Of a stretch of 64,000 nt of DNA, positions 53,175 through 60,656 are shown in pieces. Origin of the DNA: Winogradskyella aurantiaca (GTDB taxonomy: Bacteria; Bacteroidota; Bacteroidia; Flavobacteriales; Flavobacteriaceae); NCBI RefSeq assembly GCF_003362725.1, contig NZ_QKTV01000002.1:310001-374000 (forward strand), given 5' to 3'. The notes under the pieces were generated by a model. The model ran no database searches, was not told where the DNA came from, and saw only the letters and a program-made list of their open reading frames with translations. The translations under genes and the position numbers were made by a program. The stretch's first letter is position 1; each line of letters begins with the position of its first letter.

Positions 53175-55145
53175 TTACTCCCGGAAGTTTTCCAAACCCT
53201 TTTGCAACCAATCAAAATACTCGTCAGCATCTGGAGTATAAGCAGTTGTAGCATTTAATAATTCCATATCATGATTTAACAAAATATAGTAGGGCTGAGA
53301 GTTGTTTTGAAAATTAAGTGTTTGCAACGTTCCCCATTTATCGCCAATAGTTTTGATGGTCTTAACTGTACCATTGGTACGCAGATAGTTGAACTGTTCA
53401 TCTTCAGGCATAATACTACGATCATCCACATAAAGCGATATAATCACAAATTCTTCATTGAGCATATCATAAACATCAGCAGTACTCCAAACCTGCTCTT
53501 CCATTTTACGACAGTTGACGCAAGCCCACCCTGTAAAGTCGAGCATAATCGGTTTATTCTCATCTTTGGCTACCTCAAGTCCCTCATCAAGATCTTTATA
53601 ACAATTTAGGTTTAAGGGACAGTCGGATTCTTTCTCATAAATGCTATAAAACATTGGAGGAGGAAATCCACTAAGCGCCTTCAAGTTGGCATGTGCTGTA
53701 TTAGTAAGACCTGGAATTAAATAAATAACAAAGGCCAAAGTTAAGACAGCTGTTATCCAGCGTCCCTTGCTAATTTTCTGCAAAGGTCCGTCGTGTGGGA
53801 ACTTAATTTTACCAATGAGGTACAGAATCAAGCCCAGTCCAATCAAAATCCATAATCCAATAAATACCTCACGTTTCAGAAGCCCCCAGTGTTGCACCAA
53901 ATCCGCATTGGAAAGAAACTTTAAGGCTAGGGCTAATTCTATAAAGCCTAAAACTACCTTAACGGTATTTAACCAGCCGCCACTCTTTGGAAGGGAATTC
54001 AACCAGTTTGGAAACATGGCAAATAATGAGAATGGCAGTGCCAATGCCAAACCAAATCCACTCATACCAAGGGTTAATTGCATGGCGCCCGCATCAGAAG
54101 ACAGACTGCTTCCTAATAAGGTTCCTAAAATAGGCCCTGTACAAGAAAACGAGACAATGGCTAAAGTAATGGCCATAAAAAAGATTCCAATGATACCCCC
54201 AATGCTATTGGCCTTACTATCTAAAGCATTACTCCAAGAGGCCGGTAAGGTCAACTCAAAATATCCAAAGAATGAAAAAGCAAACACCATGAAGATCACA
54301 AAGAAGATAATGTTAAGTGTGACGTTGGTAGAAATATTGTTTAAAATCTCCGGATCTAAGGTGTCTAAAAGATGAAACGGTAAACTCAATAAGACGTAAA
54401 TCAGGAAAATGAAAAAACCATACAACACCGAATTAAAGGTTCCTTTCTTTTTATTCTGACCACTTTTTGTAAAAAAGGATACAGTTAATGGTATCATAGG
54501 AAATACACAGGGAGTTAGTAAGGCAATTAATCCTCCTAAAAATCCTAGAAAAAAGATGCTGAGATTGCTTTTCTCTTTTATGGTTTCTTCTTCAAAATCA
54601 TCCCATCCTGACACCTTTAAATCGAGAGCCTGAGACAGGGCTTTACTCCTATCGTCTAATTCTGCACTACCAACACTGGACGCGGTGGTTCCGCCTAAGC
54701 CAATAAGAAAGGTATAATCTGCAGGTATGCATTTTTGGTCATCGCATACCTGGTAGTCCACCATGACCTCAATCTGTTCCAATAAAGGATTTGTGAGTTT
54801 GATCCGCTGTTTAAAAACTGCAAACCCTTCAAATTTTTTGACTTCTAACTCAAATATCTTGTCGTACTTGGGAGCCACCTCAGGCTCAGAGGTTGTTCCT
54901 ACAAGTTGGTAGCCTTGATCCTGTCCCAAATACTCAAAATAAGTTGGTAATGGCCCATCGGTTTCTTCCTGTGAATACATGTACCAACCTTGGTCTATGG
55001 TTGCAGAAAAGACCAGTTCCCACACACCTTCAGAAATCTCTTTAGTATTGTGGGTCCAGGTGACAGGCTCCAGAACCTGAGCTTGGCCTAGGTTGAAGCA
55101 TATAAAGAATAAAGCTATAATAAATTTAGGGATGGTAAGTCTCAT
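53175..55145 (-). CDS. dsbD: Thiol:disulfide interchange protein DsbD
   Basis: 656 residues from the ATG at 55145. An upstream ATG at 55163 lies inside the promoter box, so I prefer the second, which starts the signal peptide MRLTIPKFIIALFFICFNLG. The N-terminal domain has QVCDDQKCIPADYTF with the active Cys pair. Eight helices (about 200-480) follow, with the conserved ALLTPCVFPMIPLTVSFF and FSCTGPILG, and a C-terminal thioredoxin domain with WACVNCRKME (about 540-549). It passes electrons from cytoplasmic thioredoxin across the membrane to periplasmic thiol proteins. Neighbours (rhodaneses, TlpA-like) fit a redox role. Confidence 0.95.
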   Translation of the reverse strand: MRLTIPKFIIALFFICFNLGQAQVLEPVTWTHNTKEISEGVWELVFSATIDQGWYMYSQEETDGPLPTYFEYLGQDQGYQLVGTTSEPEVAPKYDKIFELEVKKFEGFAVFKQRIKLTNPLLEQIEVMVDYQVCDDQKCIPADYTFLIGLGGTTASSVGSAELDDRSKALSQALDLKVSGWDDFEEETIKEKSNLSIFFLGFLGGLIALLTPCVFPMIPLTVSFFTKSGQNKKKGTFNSVLYGFFIFLIYVLLSLPFHLLDTLDPEILNNISTNVTLNIIFFVIFMVFAFSFFGYFELTLPASWSNALDSKANSIGGIIGIFFMAITLAIVSFSCTGPILGTLLGSSLSSDAGAMQLTLGMSGFGLALALPFSLFAMFPNWLNSLPKSGGWLNTVKVVLGFIELALALKFLSNADLVQHWGLLKREVFIGLWILIGLGLILYLIGKIKFPHDGPLQKISKGRWITAVLTLAFVIYLIPGLTNTAHANLKALSGFPPPMFYSIYEKESDCPLNLNCYKDLDEGLEVAKDENKPIMLDFTGWACVNCRKMEEQVWSTADVYDMLNEEFVIISLYVDDRSIMPEDEQFNYLRTNGTVKTIKTIGDKWGTLQTLNFQNNSQPYYILLNHDMELLNATTAYTPDADEYFDWLQKGLENFRE

Positions 55146-55162
55146 CAAATATTGCGTTTGCA

Positions 55163-55170
55163 CAAATGTA
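55163..55170 (-). promoter_or_regulatory. Putative -7 promoter box (TACATTTG) of dsbD
   Basis: On the minus strand TACATTTG matches TAnnTTTG, 17 bases before the ATG at 55145. It overlaps the alternative upstream ATG, which therefore could not be translated from this promoter. No -33 TTG is obvious. Confidence 0.5.
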
Positions 55171-55233
55171 CATTTTGAGCTCGAATTGCCCTATTGACTC
55201 TTGAGAATTTATAAAACCGTTAAGAATTGAACC

Positions 55234-55258
55234 AAAAAAAACCAGCGCTATGGCTGGG
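55234..55258 (-). terminator. Terminator overlapping the stop codon of the rhodanese lipoprotein gene
   Basis: On the minus strand, CCAGC and GCTGG pair around a loop that contains the TAG stop codon (55248-55250), followed by a run of eight T residues (A run at 55234-55241). Transcription would end right at the stop codon, before dsbD. Confidence 0.65.
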
Positions 55259-55673
55259 TCTTTTGTTTGATGGCACCACCAATCTCAATATCTTCTGAAT
55301 GCCGCCATTTACTAATACCACCTTCCAGTTCGTAGATTTTTTCAAATCCGGCTTCCTTCAATTTTTTAGCACATTCAGCACTACGCTTTCCAGATTTACA
55401 ATAGAGGATAACTGGTTTGGTTTTATCCAACTCCTTCACATCTTCATCAAATGTAGGAGATCTGAAATCAATATTTTGTGAATTTGCTATATGTTCTTGT
55501 TGATATTCCTCTGGAGTGCGTACATCCACCAACTGCACATCTTCTTGTTCTAAAATATCTTGCATCTCTTGTGCAGAAACCAACTGTACTTCGGAACTGA
55601 CTTTTTCTCCATTTAAACAACTGGATACTGCCAGAATCAATCCTAACAGTAATGTATATGTGATTTTTTTCAT
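55248..55673 (-). CDS. Rhodanese-like lipoprotein
   Basis: 141 residues. MKKITYTLLLGLILAVSSC is a lipoprotein signal with the modified Cys19. The rhodanese domain (about 33-130) has VQLVDVRTPEEYQQEHI and the active-site loop YCKSGKRSAEC with the catalytic Cys92. It would sit in the periplasm or at the outer membrane and move sulfur atoms from thiosulfate or persulfide donors. A second, cytoplasmic rhodanese is encoded just upstream, 7 bases away. Confidence 0.92.
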   Translation of the reverse strand: MKKITYTLLLGLILAVSSCLNGEKVSSEVQLVSAQEMQDILEQEDVQLVDVRTPEEYQQEHIANSQNIDFRSPTFDEDVKELDKTKPVILYCKSGKRSAECAKKLKEAGFEKIYELEGGISKWRHSEDIEIGGAIKQKTQP

Positions 55674-55680
55674 GCTATAA

Positions 55681-56001
55681 TTAATCAGAAATTAATGCGG
55701 TTTCACCAGTCCATTCAGAAAAACCACCAACTAAATTAAAGGTTTGTTCAAACCCTAATTGATTCATAACGGCACAGGCCTGAGCACTTCTTCCTCCAGC
55801 TTTACAATACACATAATAATTTTTATTCTTGTCTAGTTTCTCTACTTCTTCCAGAAAACCCTGACCTTTGTAAATATCAATATGCACCGCATTTGGAATA
55901 ATTCCTTCAGCTACCTCTGCATCTGTTCTAACGTCCAAAACAACCGCATTCGTATCGGCATTCAGCTGTTTTGTCCAATTTTCTTGACTTAAATCGCTCA
56001 T
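55681..56001 (-). CDS. Rhodanese-like domain protein
   Basis: 106 residues, no signal, so cytoplasmic. It is a single rhodanese domain with AVVLDVRTDAEVAEGI, AVHIDIY and the loop YCKAGGRSAQACA holding the catalytic Cys66. Single-domain rhodaneses transfer sulfur to acceptors such as thiols or protein partners. It is followed, 7 bases later, by the rhodanese lipoprotein, so the two form one operon. They are in the same neighbourhood as DsbD and two thioredoxin-fold proteins. Confidence 0.93.
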   Translation of the reverse strand: MSDLSQENWTKQLNADTNAVVLDVRTDAEVAEGIIPNAVHIDIYKGQGFLEEVEKLDKNKNYYVYCKAGGRSAQACAVMNQLGFEQTFNLVGGFSEWTGETALISD

Positions 56002-56050
56002 TATGAAGCTAATTCTTAAACAAAATTAACATTTTGTTATGATATAGACG

Positions 56051-56082
56051 AAAAAAAACCCGAAGTGTTACACTACGGGTTT
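56051..56082 (-). terminator. Rho-independent terminator after the thioredoxin-family gene
   Basis: The arms AAACCCGAAGTG and CACTACGGGTTT pair along 12 bases with one mismatch across a TTA loop. On the minus strand a run of T residues (A run at 56051-56058) follows. It lies about 50 bases after the stop codon of the gene at 56134. Confidence 0.8.
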
Positions 56083-56133
56083 AAATTTAACATCAATAAT
56101 GAATATTGACAGTATTGCTATGATAACTTGTGG

Positions 56134-56739
56134 TTATACCTTTATAGAGCAACCAACTGCTCTAGTCTCAGTAGTTGGTACTTCTTTACCATCTAAAAGA
56201 GCATCTACAGCTTCTTCAACATATTTTGTATTGACCATACTAGCGTCCTGATAATTGTCATCGATGGCACCGATATACTTCACCTCATTTCCGCGCTTGG
56301 TGCGTTCAAGAACATAAACATGAGGCGTTTTAGTAGCACCATACTGCGGATAAATTTTTTGACCCTTATCCATTAAGTACGGAAAGGTAAATCCTTTAGC
56401 CTTGGCTCTTGCTTGCATCGCTTCCATCTTATCACCAGGCTTTACATCTGTATTATTAGGCATAATAGCAATTACAGGGTATCCCTTATCAGCATATTTC
56501 TTATCCAATTCAATAATGCGGTCTTCATAAGCCACCGCATATGGACAAGTGTTACAAGTAAAAATGACGATGAAACCTTTGGCATCCTTGTAATCAGATA
56601 AGGAAACCATTTTGCCATCAATATTTTCTAATTCAAAATCGGTGGCAATGTCACCTACCTTATAACCACCTTTATCAGCAGTAAAGGCAGTTGTGCCCAC
56701 CAATACCAATAGAGCCACAAATAGTTTTAGAGTTTTCAT
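56134..56739 (-). CDS. Periplasmic thioredoxin/redoxin-family protein
   Basis: 201 residues with a signal peptide (MKTLKLFVALLVLVGTTAFTA). The redoxin fold is visible in IATDFELENIDGKMVSLSDYKDAKGFIVIFTCNTCPYAVAYEDRI, with the CxxC pair Cys62 and Cys65, and YLMDKGQKIYPQYGATKTPHVYVL. A further Cys in the C-terminal AVGCSIK is typical of this flavobacterial group. It is likely a thiol oxidoreductase that receives electrons from DsbD. It is co-transcribed with the TlpA-like lipoprotein gene, 12 bases upstream. Confidence 0.87.
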   Translation of the reverse strand: MKTLKLFVALLVLVGTTAFTADKGGYKVGDIATDFELENIDGKMVSLSDYKDAKGFIVIFTCNTCPYAVAYEDRIIELDKKYADKGYPVIAIMPNNTDVKPGDKMEAMQARAKAKGFTFPYLMDKGQKIYPQYGATKTPHVYVLERTKRGNEVKYIGAIDDNYQDASMVNTKYVEEAVDALLDGKEVPTTETRAVGCSIKV

Positions 56740-56751
56740 AATACAATTGGT

Positions 56752-57294
56752 TTAATTTATAAATTCTTTGATTTCTGTTTCTAATTCTTCATAGGTAAAG
56801 GATCGCTCATAAAATTTACGCTTTCCATTCTTATAAATAATGGTAGCCGGCAAAGCCCCAGACCAAGTACTGTCGATTGCCGGAATCCAACGATTCTGGT
56901 CCACATCATCTAAAGCTACAACTGTAGACTTTAAATCATGTTTTTCAAGAAAGGGCACAAGCTTCGACTCATATTTACGGGGGAAATCCAGGCTAACTAA
57001 TAACAATTCCAAATTATGCTTTTTATAGGTATCCCCTATCTGTTCAAAATACGGTAACTCTTTAATGCAAGGTGCGCACCAGGTAGCCCAAAAATTAACG
57101 ACATGAATCTTATCATCTTCTTTATTAATTAATGGAGCCAGGCCATCGTAGTCATATACCTCAAAAGGAAGATTATCATAATTCTTCTTATTTCCAGATA
57201 CGGTTTCTTTGGTATTAGTAGAGGCCACAGGTGTCTTGGCTTCCTTTTTGCAAGACATAACCAAAACACAAATGCATAAGAGTAGGTATTTCAT
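56752..57294 (-). CDS. TlpA-like thioredoxin-fold lipoprotein
   Basis: 180 residues. MKYLLLCICVLVMSC is a lipoprotein signal with Cys15. The thioredoxin-fold has VVNFWATWCAPCIKELPYFE with Cys73 and Cys76, and the cis-proline region WSGALPATIIY. TlpA/ResA-type proteins keep thiols reduced, for example during cytochrome c assembly. It is the first gene of the pair that also encodes the redoxin protein. The promoter must lie in the divergent gap with the MarR gene. Confidence 0.91.
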   Translation of the reverse strand: MKYLLLCICVLVMSCKKEAKTPVASTNTKETVSGNKKNYDNLPFEVYDYDGLAPLINKEDDKIHVVNFWATWCAPCIKELPYFEQIGDTYKKHNLELLLVSLDFPRKYESKLVPFLEKHDLKSTVVALDDVDQNRWIPAIDSTWSGALPATIIYKNGKRKFYERSFTYEELETEIKEFIN

Positions 57295-57367
57295 AGTCTA
57301 AAATTAACCATGAAAATACCCTACCCTAAAAGTTTAACAAAATATTAAAGCAGACACATCCAATTTA

Positions 57368-57383
57368 ATATACATTTGTATAT
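57368..57383 (+). promoter_or_regulatory. 16-base palindrome over the promoter of the MarR gene
   Basis: A perfect inverted repeat ATATAC-ATTT-GTATAT overlaps the -7 box TACATTTG (57371-57378) that precedes the GTG start of the MarR gene. MarR proteins commonly bind such operators and repress their own promoter, so this is a candidate operator that would also affect the MarR-yceI transcript. Confidence 0.5.
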
Positions 57384-57396
57384 ACAATTGTTGTAG

Positions 57397-57852
57397 GTGA
57401 AAGAATTAAAAGAATTATTAAAAACAAAGGAAAGCTTGCCCCTATCTCGAGCAACAGTTATTAGCATAATGCATAGTAACAGTTGGATAAAGGACGGTTT
57501 ACTTACTTGTTTAAAACCTTTTGATCTTTCAATAGAACAATTTAATGTGTTGAGAATCCTAAGAGGACAAGATGGATCCACCATCAATCTTCAAGATATA
57601 CAAGAACGTATGGTTAATAAAATGAGCAATACTACCCGATTGGTCGATAAGCTCATTTCCAAAGATTTGGTTGAAAGAAGCATTTGCGAAAACAATAGAA
57701 GAAAGGTTGATATTGGGATAACGTCCAAAGGATTGAAGTTACTTAAAGAGATTGATCCACTTATTGATGCCAAGGAATCTGAATTGACTTCACAACTCAA
57801 CAATAAAGAACTTGAAATATTGAATACTCTTTTATTAAAACTCAAAAATTGA
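57397..57852 (+). CDS. MarR-family transcriptional regulator
   Basis: 151 residues starting at GTG 57397, the only start in frame that gives the full winged-helix domain. Recognisable are LTCLKPFDLSIEQFNVLRILRG, the recognition helix region MVNKMSNTTRLVDKLISKDLVERSI and the wing NRRKVDIGITSKGLKLL. MarR proteins are dimeric repressors released by small ligands or oxidation. The downstream YceI gene lies 9 bases away and is probably its target, as is common for this pair. An operator-like palindrome covers the promoter. Confidence 0.92.
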   Translation: MKELKELLKTKESLPLSRATVISIMHSNSWIKDGLLTCLKPFDLSIEQFNVLRILRGQDGSTINLQDIQERMVNKMSNTTRLVDKLISKDLVERSICENNRRKVDIGITSKGLKLLKEIDPLIDAKESELTSQLNNKELEILNTLLLKLKN

Positions 57853-57861
57853 ATTAAAATC

Positions 57862-58431
57862 ATGAAAACCAAAACAACAAAAATTGCAACGCTTTTTGTC
57901 TTAGCTCTTGGACTAATGTCATTTACAGCGTTAAAAGAAATGACAGTAGATGTAAGTAAAAGTACCGTTACATGGAGAGGATATAAGGTAACAGGTCAGC
58001 ACGAAGGCACCATTAATTTAAAAAGTGGTGTTCTAATGTTTGATGGAAAGACCTTAACAGGTGGAAAGTTTGTGATGGATATGGCATCTATCAACACTAC
58101 AGATTTGGAAGGAGATTACAAAGGTAAATTAGACGGTCACCTAAAGTCACCTGACTTTTTTGGCGTAGAAAAGCATCCAACTGCTAAGTTTGAAATTACA
58201 AAAGCTGTTAAGAAAGGTGATGTTTATACTGTAACCGGAGATCTAACTATTAAAGCAATTACCAACCCGGTGACATTTGAAATGACTGTTAATGGGGATA
58301 CAGCTTCTGCCAGCTTAAAAATAGATAGAGCAAAATATGATGTTAAATATGGTTCTGGAAGTTTCTTTGACAATCTAGGAGACAAAACCATCTATGACGA
58401 ATTTGATTTGAACGTTAACCTAACGTTCTAA
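57862..58431 (+). CDS. YceI-family periplasmic protein
   Basis: 189 residues with a signal peptide (MKTKTTKIATLFVLALGLMSF). YceI features: DVSKSTVTWRGYKVTGQHEGTINL, GKFVMDMASINTTDL, KLDGHLKSPDFFGVEKHPTAKFEI, and LTIKAITNPVTFEM. The lipocalin-like barrel binds polyprenyl chains such as polyisoprenoid in known members. It is transcribed with the MarR gene and followed by a strong terminator. Expression under alkaline or osmotic stress is known for the family in E. coli. Confidence 0.94.
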   Translation: MKTKTTKIATLFVLALGLMSFTALKEMTVDVSKSTVTWRGYKVTGQHEGTINLKSGVLMFDGKTLTGGKFVMDMASINTTDLEGDYKGKLDGHLKSPDFFGVEKHPTAKFEITKAVKKGDVYTVTGDLTIKAITNPVTFEMTVNGDTASASLKIDRAKYDVKYGSGSFFDNLGDKTIYDEFDLNVNLTF

Positions 58432-58465
58432 ACGATTTGATTGATTAATAGCAAATTTAGGTTAT

Positions 58466-58501
58466 GATTCCTGTTCGACGTTCCGGCAGGAATCTTTTTT
58501 T
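58466..58501 (+). terminator. Rho-independent terminator after the yceI gene
   Basis: A perfect 8-base stem GATTCCTG (58466-58473)/CAGGAATC (58487-58494) closes a 13-base loop and is followed by seven T residues. It isolates the MarR-yceI unit from the trp operon. Confidence 0.82.
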
Positions 58502-58509
58502 AAATTAGT

Positions 58510-58539
58510 TTGAAATCAAAAGTTTGCTTTATATATTTG
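58510..58539 (+). promoter_or_regulatory. Housekeeping-type promoter of the trp operon
   Basis: TTG at 58510-58512 and TATATTTG at 58532-58539 are separated by 19 bases, matching the flavobacterial consensus TTG-N17-23-TAnnTTTG. The expected transcript start near 58545-58547 lies directly before the leader-peptide ATG at 58548, so the leader mRNA would be almost leaderless. Confidence 0.75.
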
Positions 58540-58547
58540 AGCTTTAA

Positions 58548-58598
58548 ATGAAAAAACTAAATCAACATACTTGGTGGTGGAATGCATATGACTCATAG
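58548..58598 (+). CDS. trpL: trp operon leader peptide with three Trp codons
   Basis: ATG at 58548 and TAG at 58596-58598 frame the 16-residue peptide MKKLNQHTWWWNAYDS. Three consecutive TGG codons (58572-58580) are the hallmark of a trp attenuator leader: a ribosome that stalls here when Trp-tRNA is scarce changes the fold of the RNA that follows. The stop codon lies directly at the antiterminator arm (58598). It is too short for ordinary gene finding. Downstream is a terminator at 58634-58665 and then trpE. Confidence 0.88.
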   Translation: MKKLNQHTWWWNAYDS

Positions 58599-58670
58599 TC
58601 GTGAGCAGACCTTGTATGTAAAAAATATAAAATAGGGCTTGTCATCACGACAAGCCTTTATTTTTTGGAC
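58598..58670 (+). promoter_or_regulatory. trp attenuator: antiterminator and rho-independent terminator
   Basis: The terminator is GGCTTGTC (58636-58643)/GACAAGCC (58649-58656), a perfect 8-base stem followed by T-rich sequence TTTATTTTTT. The alternative pairing is GTCGTGA (58598-58604) with TCACGAC (58645-58651), helped by GAC (58608-58610) with GTC (58641-58643). These use the same bases as the terminator, so the two forms exclude each other. A ribosome waiting at the Trp codons leaves the 58598 arm free and favours readthrough; one that reaches the TAG stop covers it and lets the terminator form. Confidence 0.82.
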
Positions 58671-58684
58671 TAAGATTGCTGAAG

Positions 58685-60085
58685 ATGACACAATATCAAT
58701 TAAAGACCTACCATAAGAAAATCCTTGCGGATACAATTACACCTGTAAGTATCTATCTAAAAGTCAGGGATAAGTTTCCTAATAGTATTTTGCTCGAGAG
58801 TAGCGATTATCATACTAATGACAACAGTTTTTCCTACATCTGTTGTAATCCTATAGCTAGTATTAAAGTAGCAAACGAATTGATTGAAGCACATTTTCCC
58901 GATGGTCACAGGACTGCACATTCCACATCAGAGAGAGATGTTATTGAAAGCATCCGAGAGTTTTCAGAAGCATTTAAAGCGGATGAATCGGATACCTTTA
59001 AGTTTATCCACAATGGAATTTTCGGGTACATTGCTTATGACGCTGTACGGTATTTCGAGGATATCCAAATTTCTAAAAAACCAGACTCAATTGATATTCC
59101 AGATGTAATGTATTCGGTTTATAAGAATATCATTGCTATTAACCACTTTAAAAATGAGGCCTACATATTTGCTCATTGCTTCGAGGATGACAATAATATT
59201 GACGAACTATTACAGCTCATTGAAATCCGTCAATTTGCTTCTTACAAATTTGAACCTCAACAAGGTATCTCGTCCAACTTGACTGATGAGGAATACATGG
59301 AACACGTTGAATTAGCCAAGCAACATTGTGCCAGAGGTGATGTTTTTCAGCTCGTTTTATCCAAACAGTTTTCACAACAGTTTTCTGGTGATGAATTTAA
59401 TGTTTACAGAGCCTTAAGAAGCATCAACCCCTCTCCTTATCTGTTTTATTTTGATTATGGCAACTTTAAGATATTTGGAAGCTCTCCAGAAGCACAGCTA
59501 GTCGTCAAGGAGGGGAAGGCTGAAATCCATCCCATCGCAGGAACCTTCCGAAGAACTGGTAACGACCTAAAAGATGCAGAATTGGCTGAAGCGCTCATTG
59601 AAGATGACAAAGAAAATAGTGAACACGTTATGCTGGTAGACTTGGCCAGGAATGACCTTTCGAGACATGGATCAGAGGTGACAGTAGAAAATTACCGTGA
59701 GGTGCAGTTTTTTTCTCATGTGATTCACTTAGTCAGTAAAGTTACAGGGCAAAAGTTTGATGATACAAATACGATGCAGGTCGTCGCTGATACATTTCCA
59801 GCCGGAACTCTTAGTGGAGCCCCTAAACACATGGCGATGCAATTGATTGAGCGCTATGAAAAAACCAGTCGTGGCTATTATGGCGGGGCCATTGGCTTCA
59901 TGGATTTTAGGGGCAATTTTAACCATGCCATTATGATCCGAACTTTTCTTAGTCAAAATCACCACCTGTTTTGGCAAGCAGGAGCGGGAATTGTGGCCAA
60001 GTCAAGCCCCGAAAATGAGCTACAAGAAGTATATAACAAATTAGGCGCCTTGACCAAGGCTATAGAATTAGCTGAAGAAATTTAA
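58685..60085 (+). CDS. trpE: Anthranilate synthase component I
   Basis: 466 residues from the ATG at 58685; a TTG at 58676 is in frame but less likely. The chorismate-binding domain shows DVFQLVLSKQFSQQF, NPSPYLFYFDYG, GSSPEAQLVVKEG, IHPIAGTFRRTGND, EHVMLVDLARNDLSRHG and FPAGTLSGAPKHMAMQLIE. The enzyme makes anthranilate from chorismate and glutamine-derived ammonia, together with TrpG. It is the first structural gene after the attenuator. One base separates it from trpG. Confidence 0.96.
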   Translation: MTQYQLKTYHKKILADTITPVSIYLKVRDKFPNSILLESSDYHTNDNSFSYICCNPIASIKVANELIEAHFPDGHRTAHSTSERDVIESIREFSEAFKADESDTFKFIHNGIFGYIAYDAVRYFEDIQISKKPDSIDIPDVMYSVYKNIIAINHFKNEAYIFAHCFEDDNNIDELLQLIEIRQFASYKFEPQQGISSNLTDEEYMEHVELAKQHCARGDVFQLVLSKQFSQQFSGDEFNVYRALRSINPSPYLFYFDYGNFKIFGSSPEAQLVVKEGKAEIHPIAGTFRRTGNDLKDAELAEALIEDDKENSEHVMLVDLARNDLSRHGSEVTVENYREVQFFSHVIHLVSKVTGQKFDDTNTMQVVADTFPAGTLSGAPKHMAMQLIERYEKTSRGYYGGAIGFMDFRGNFNHAIMIRTFLSQNHHLFWQAGAGIVAKSSPENELQEVYNKLGALTKAIELAEEI

Positions 60086-60086
60086 A

Positions 60087-60653
60087 ATGAAGAAAGTACT
60101 AGTCATAGACAATTACGATAGTTTTACTTATAACCTGGTTCATTATCTGCAAGATTTGGGCTGTGAAGTTGTGGTTAAACGCAACGACAAACTTGATTTA
60201 AAAAGCATTGAGTCGTTTGATAAGGTATTATTATCACCTGGCCCTGGGATTCCAGATGAGGCTGGGCTACTAAAAGAAATTATTTCTACCTATGCCCAAA
60301 CCAAAAGTATTCTTGGAGTGTGCCTAGGGCAACAAGCCATCGCTGAAGTTTTTGGTGGCAGCATTGTTAATCTGGATACGGTGTATCACGGTGTAGCCAC
60401 AAAGGTGACGCTTACAGATGTTGAAGACACTTTATTCGATGGTTTGGACACAAGCTTTTACGTTGGAAGATACCACTCATGGGTGGTTGATACGAACTTA
60501 CCAGAGGTTCTTGAGGTAACCTCATACGACATTAACGGTCAGATCATGTCTTTAAAGCACAAAACCTTGGATGTCAAAGGTGTACAATACCATCCGGAAT
60601 CGGTATTAACCCCAGACGGGAAAAAAATATTAGAAAACTGGATTAATTCATAA
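60087..60653 (+). CDS. trpG: Anthranilate synthase component II (glutamine amidotransferase)
   Basis: 188 residues, class I amidotransferase. DNYDSFTYNLVHYLQDLG opens the domain. The nucleophile is Cys79 in GVCLGQQAIAEVFGG, and the His169/Glu171 pair sits in GVQYHPESVLTPDG. It supplies ammonia to TrpE. It is a free-standing protein, not fused to TrpD, and the trpD start lies 3 bases after its stop. The length is that of the single domain. Confidence 0.96.
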   Translation: MKKVLVIDNYDSFTYNLVHYLQDLGCEVVVKRNDKLDLKSIESFDKVLLSPGPGIPDEAGLLKEIISTYAQTKSILGVCLGQQAIAEVFGGSIVNLDTVYHGVATKVTLTDVEDTLFDGLDTSFYVGRYHSWVVDTNLPEVLEVTSYDINGQIMSLKHKTLDVKGVQYHPESVLTPDGKKILENWINS

Positions 60654-60656
60654 ACA

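Noticed and set aside
53767-54375. A 202-codon plus-strand frame opposite dsbD
   Set aside because: It is antisense to eight clear membrane helices and has no signature. The composition (many Lys, Pro and Asn) is what reading hydrophobic helices backwards gives.
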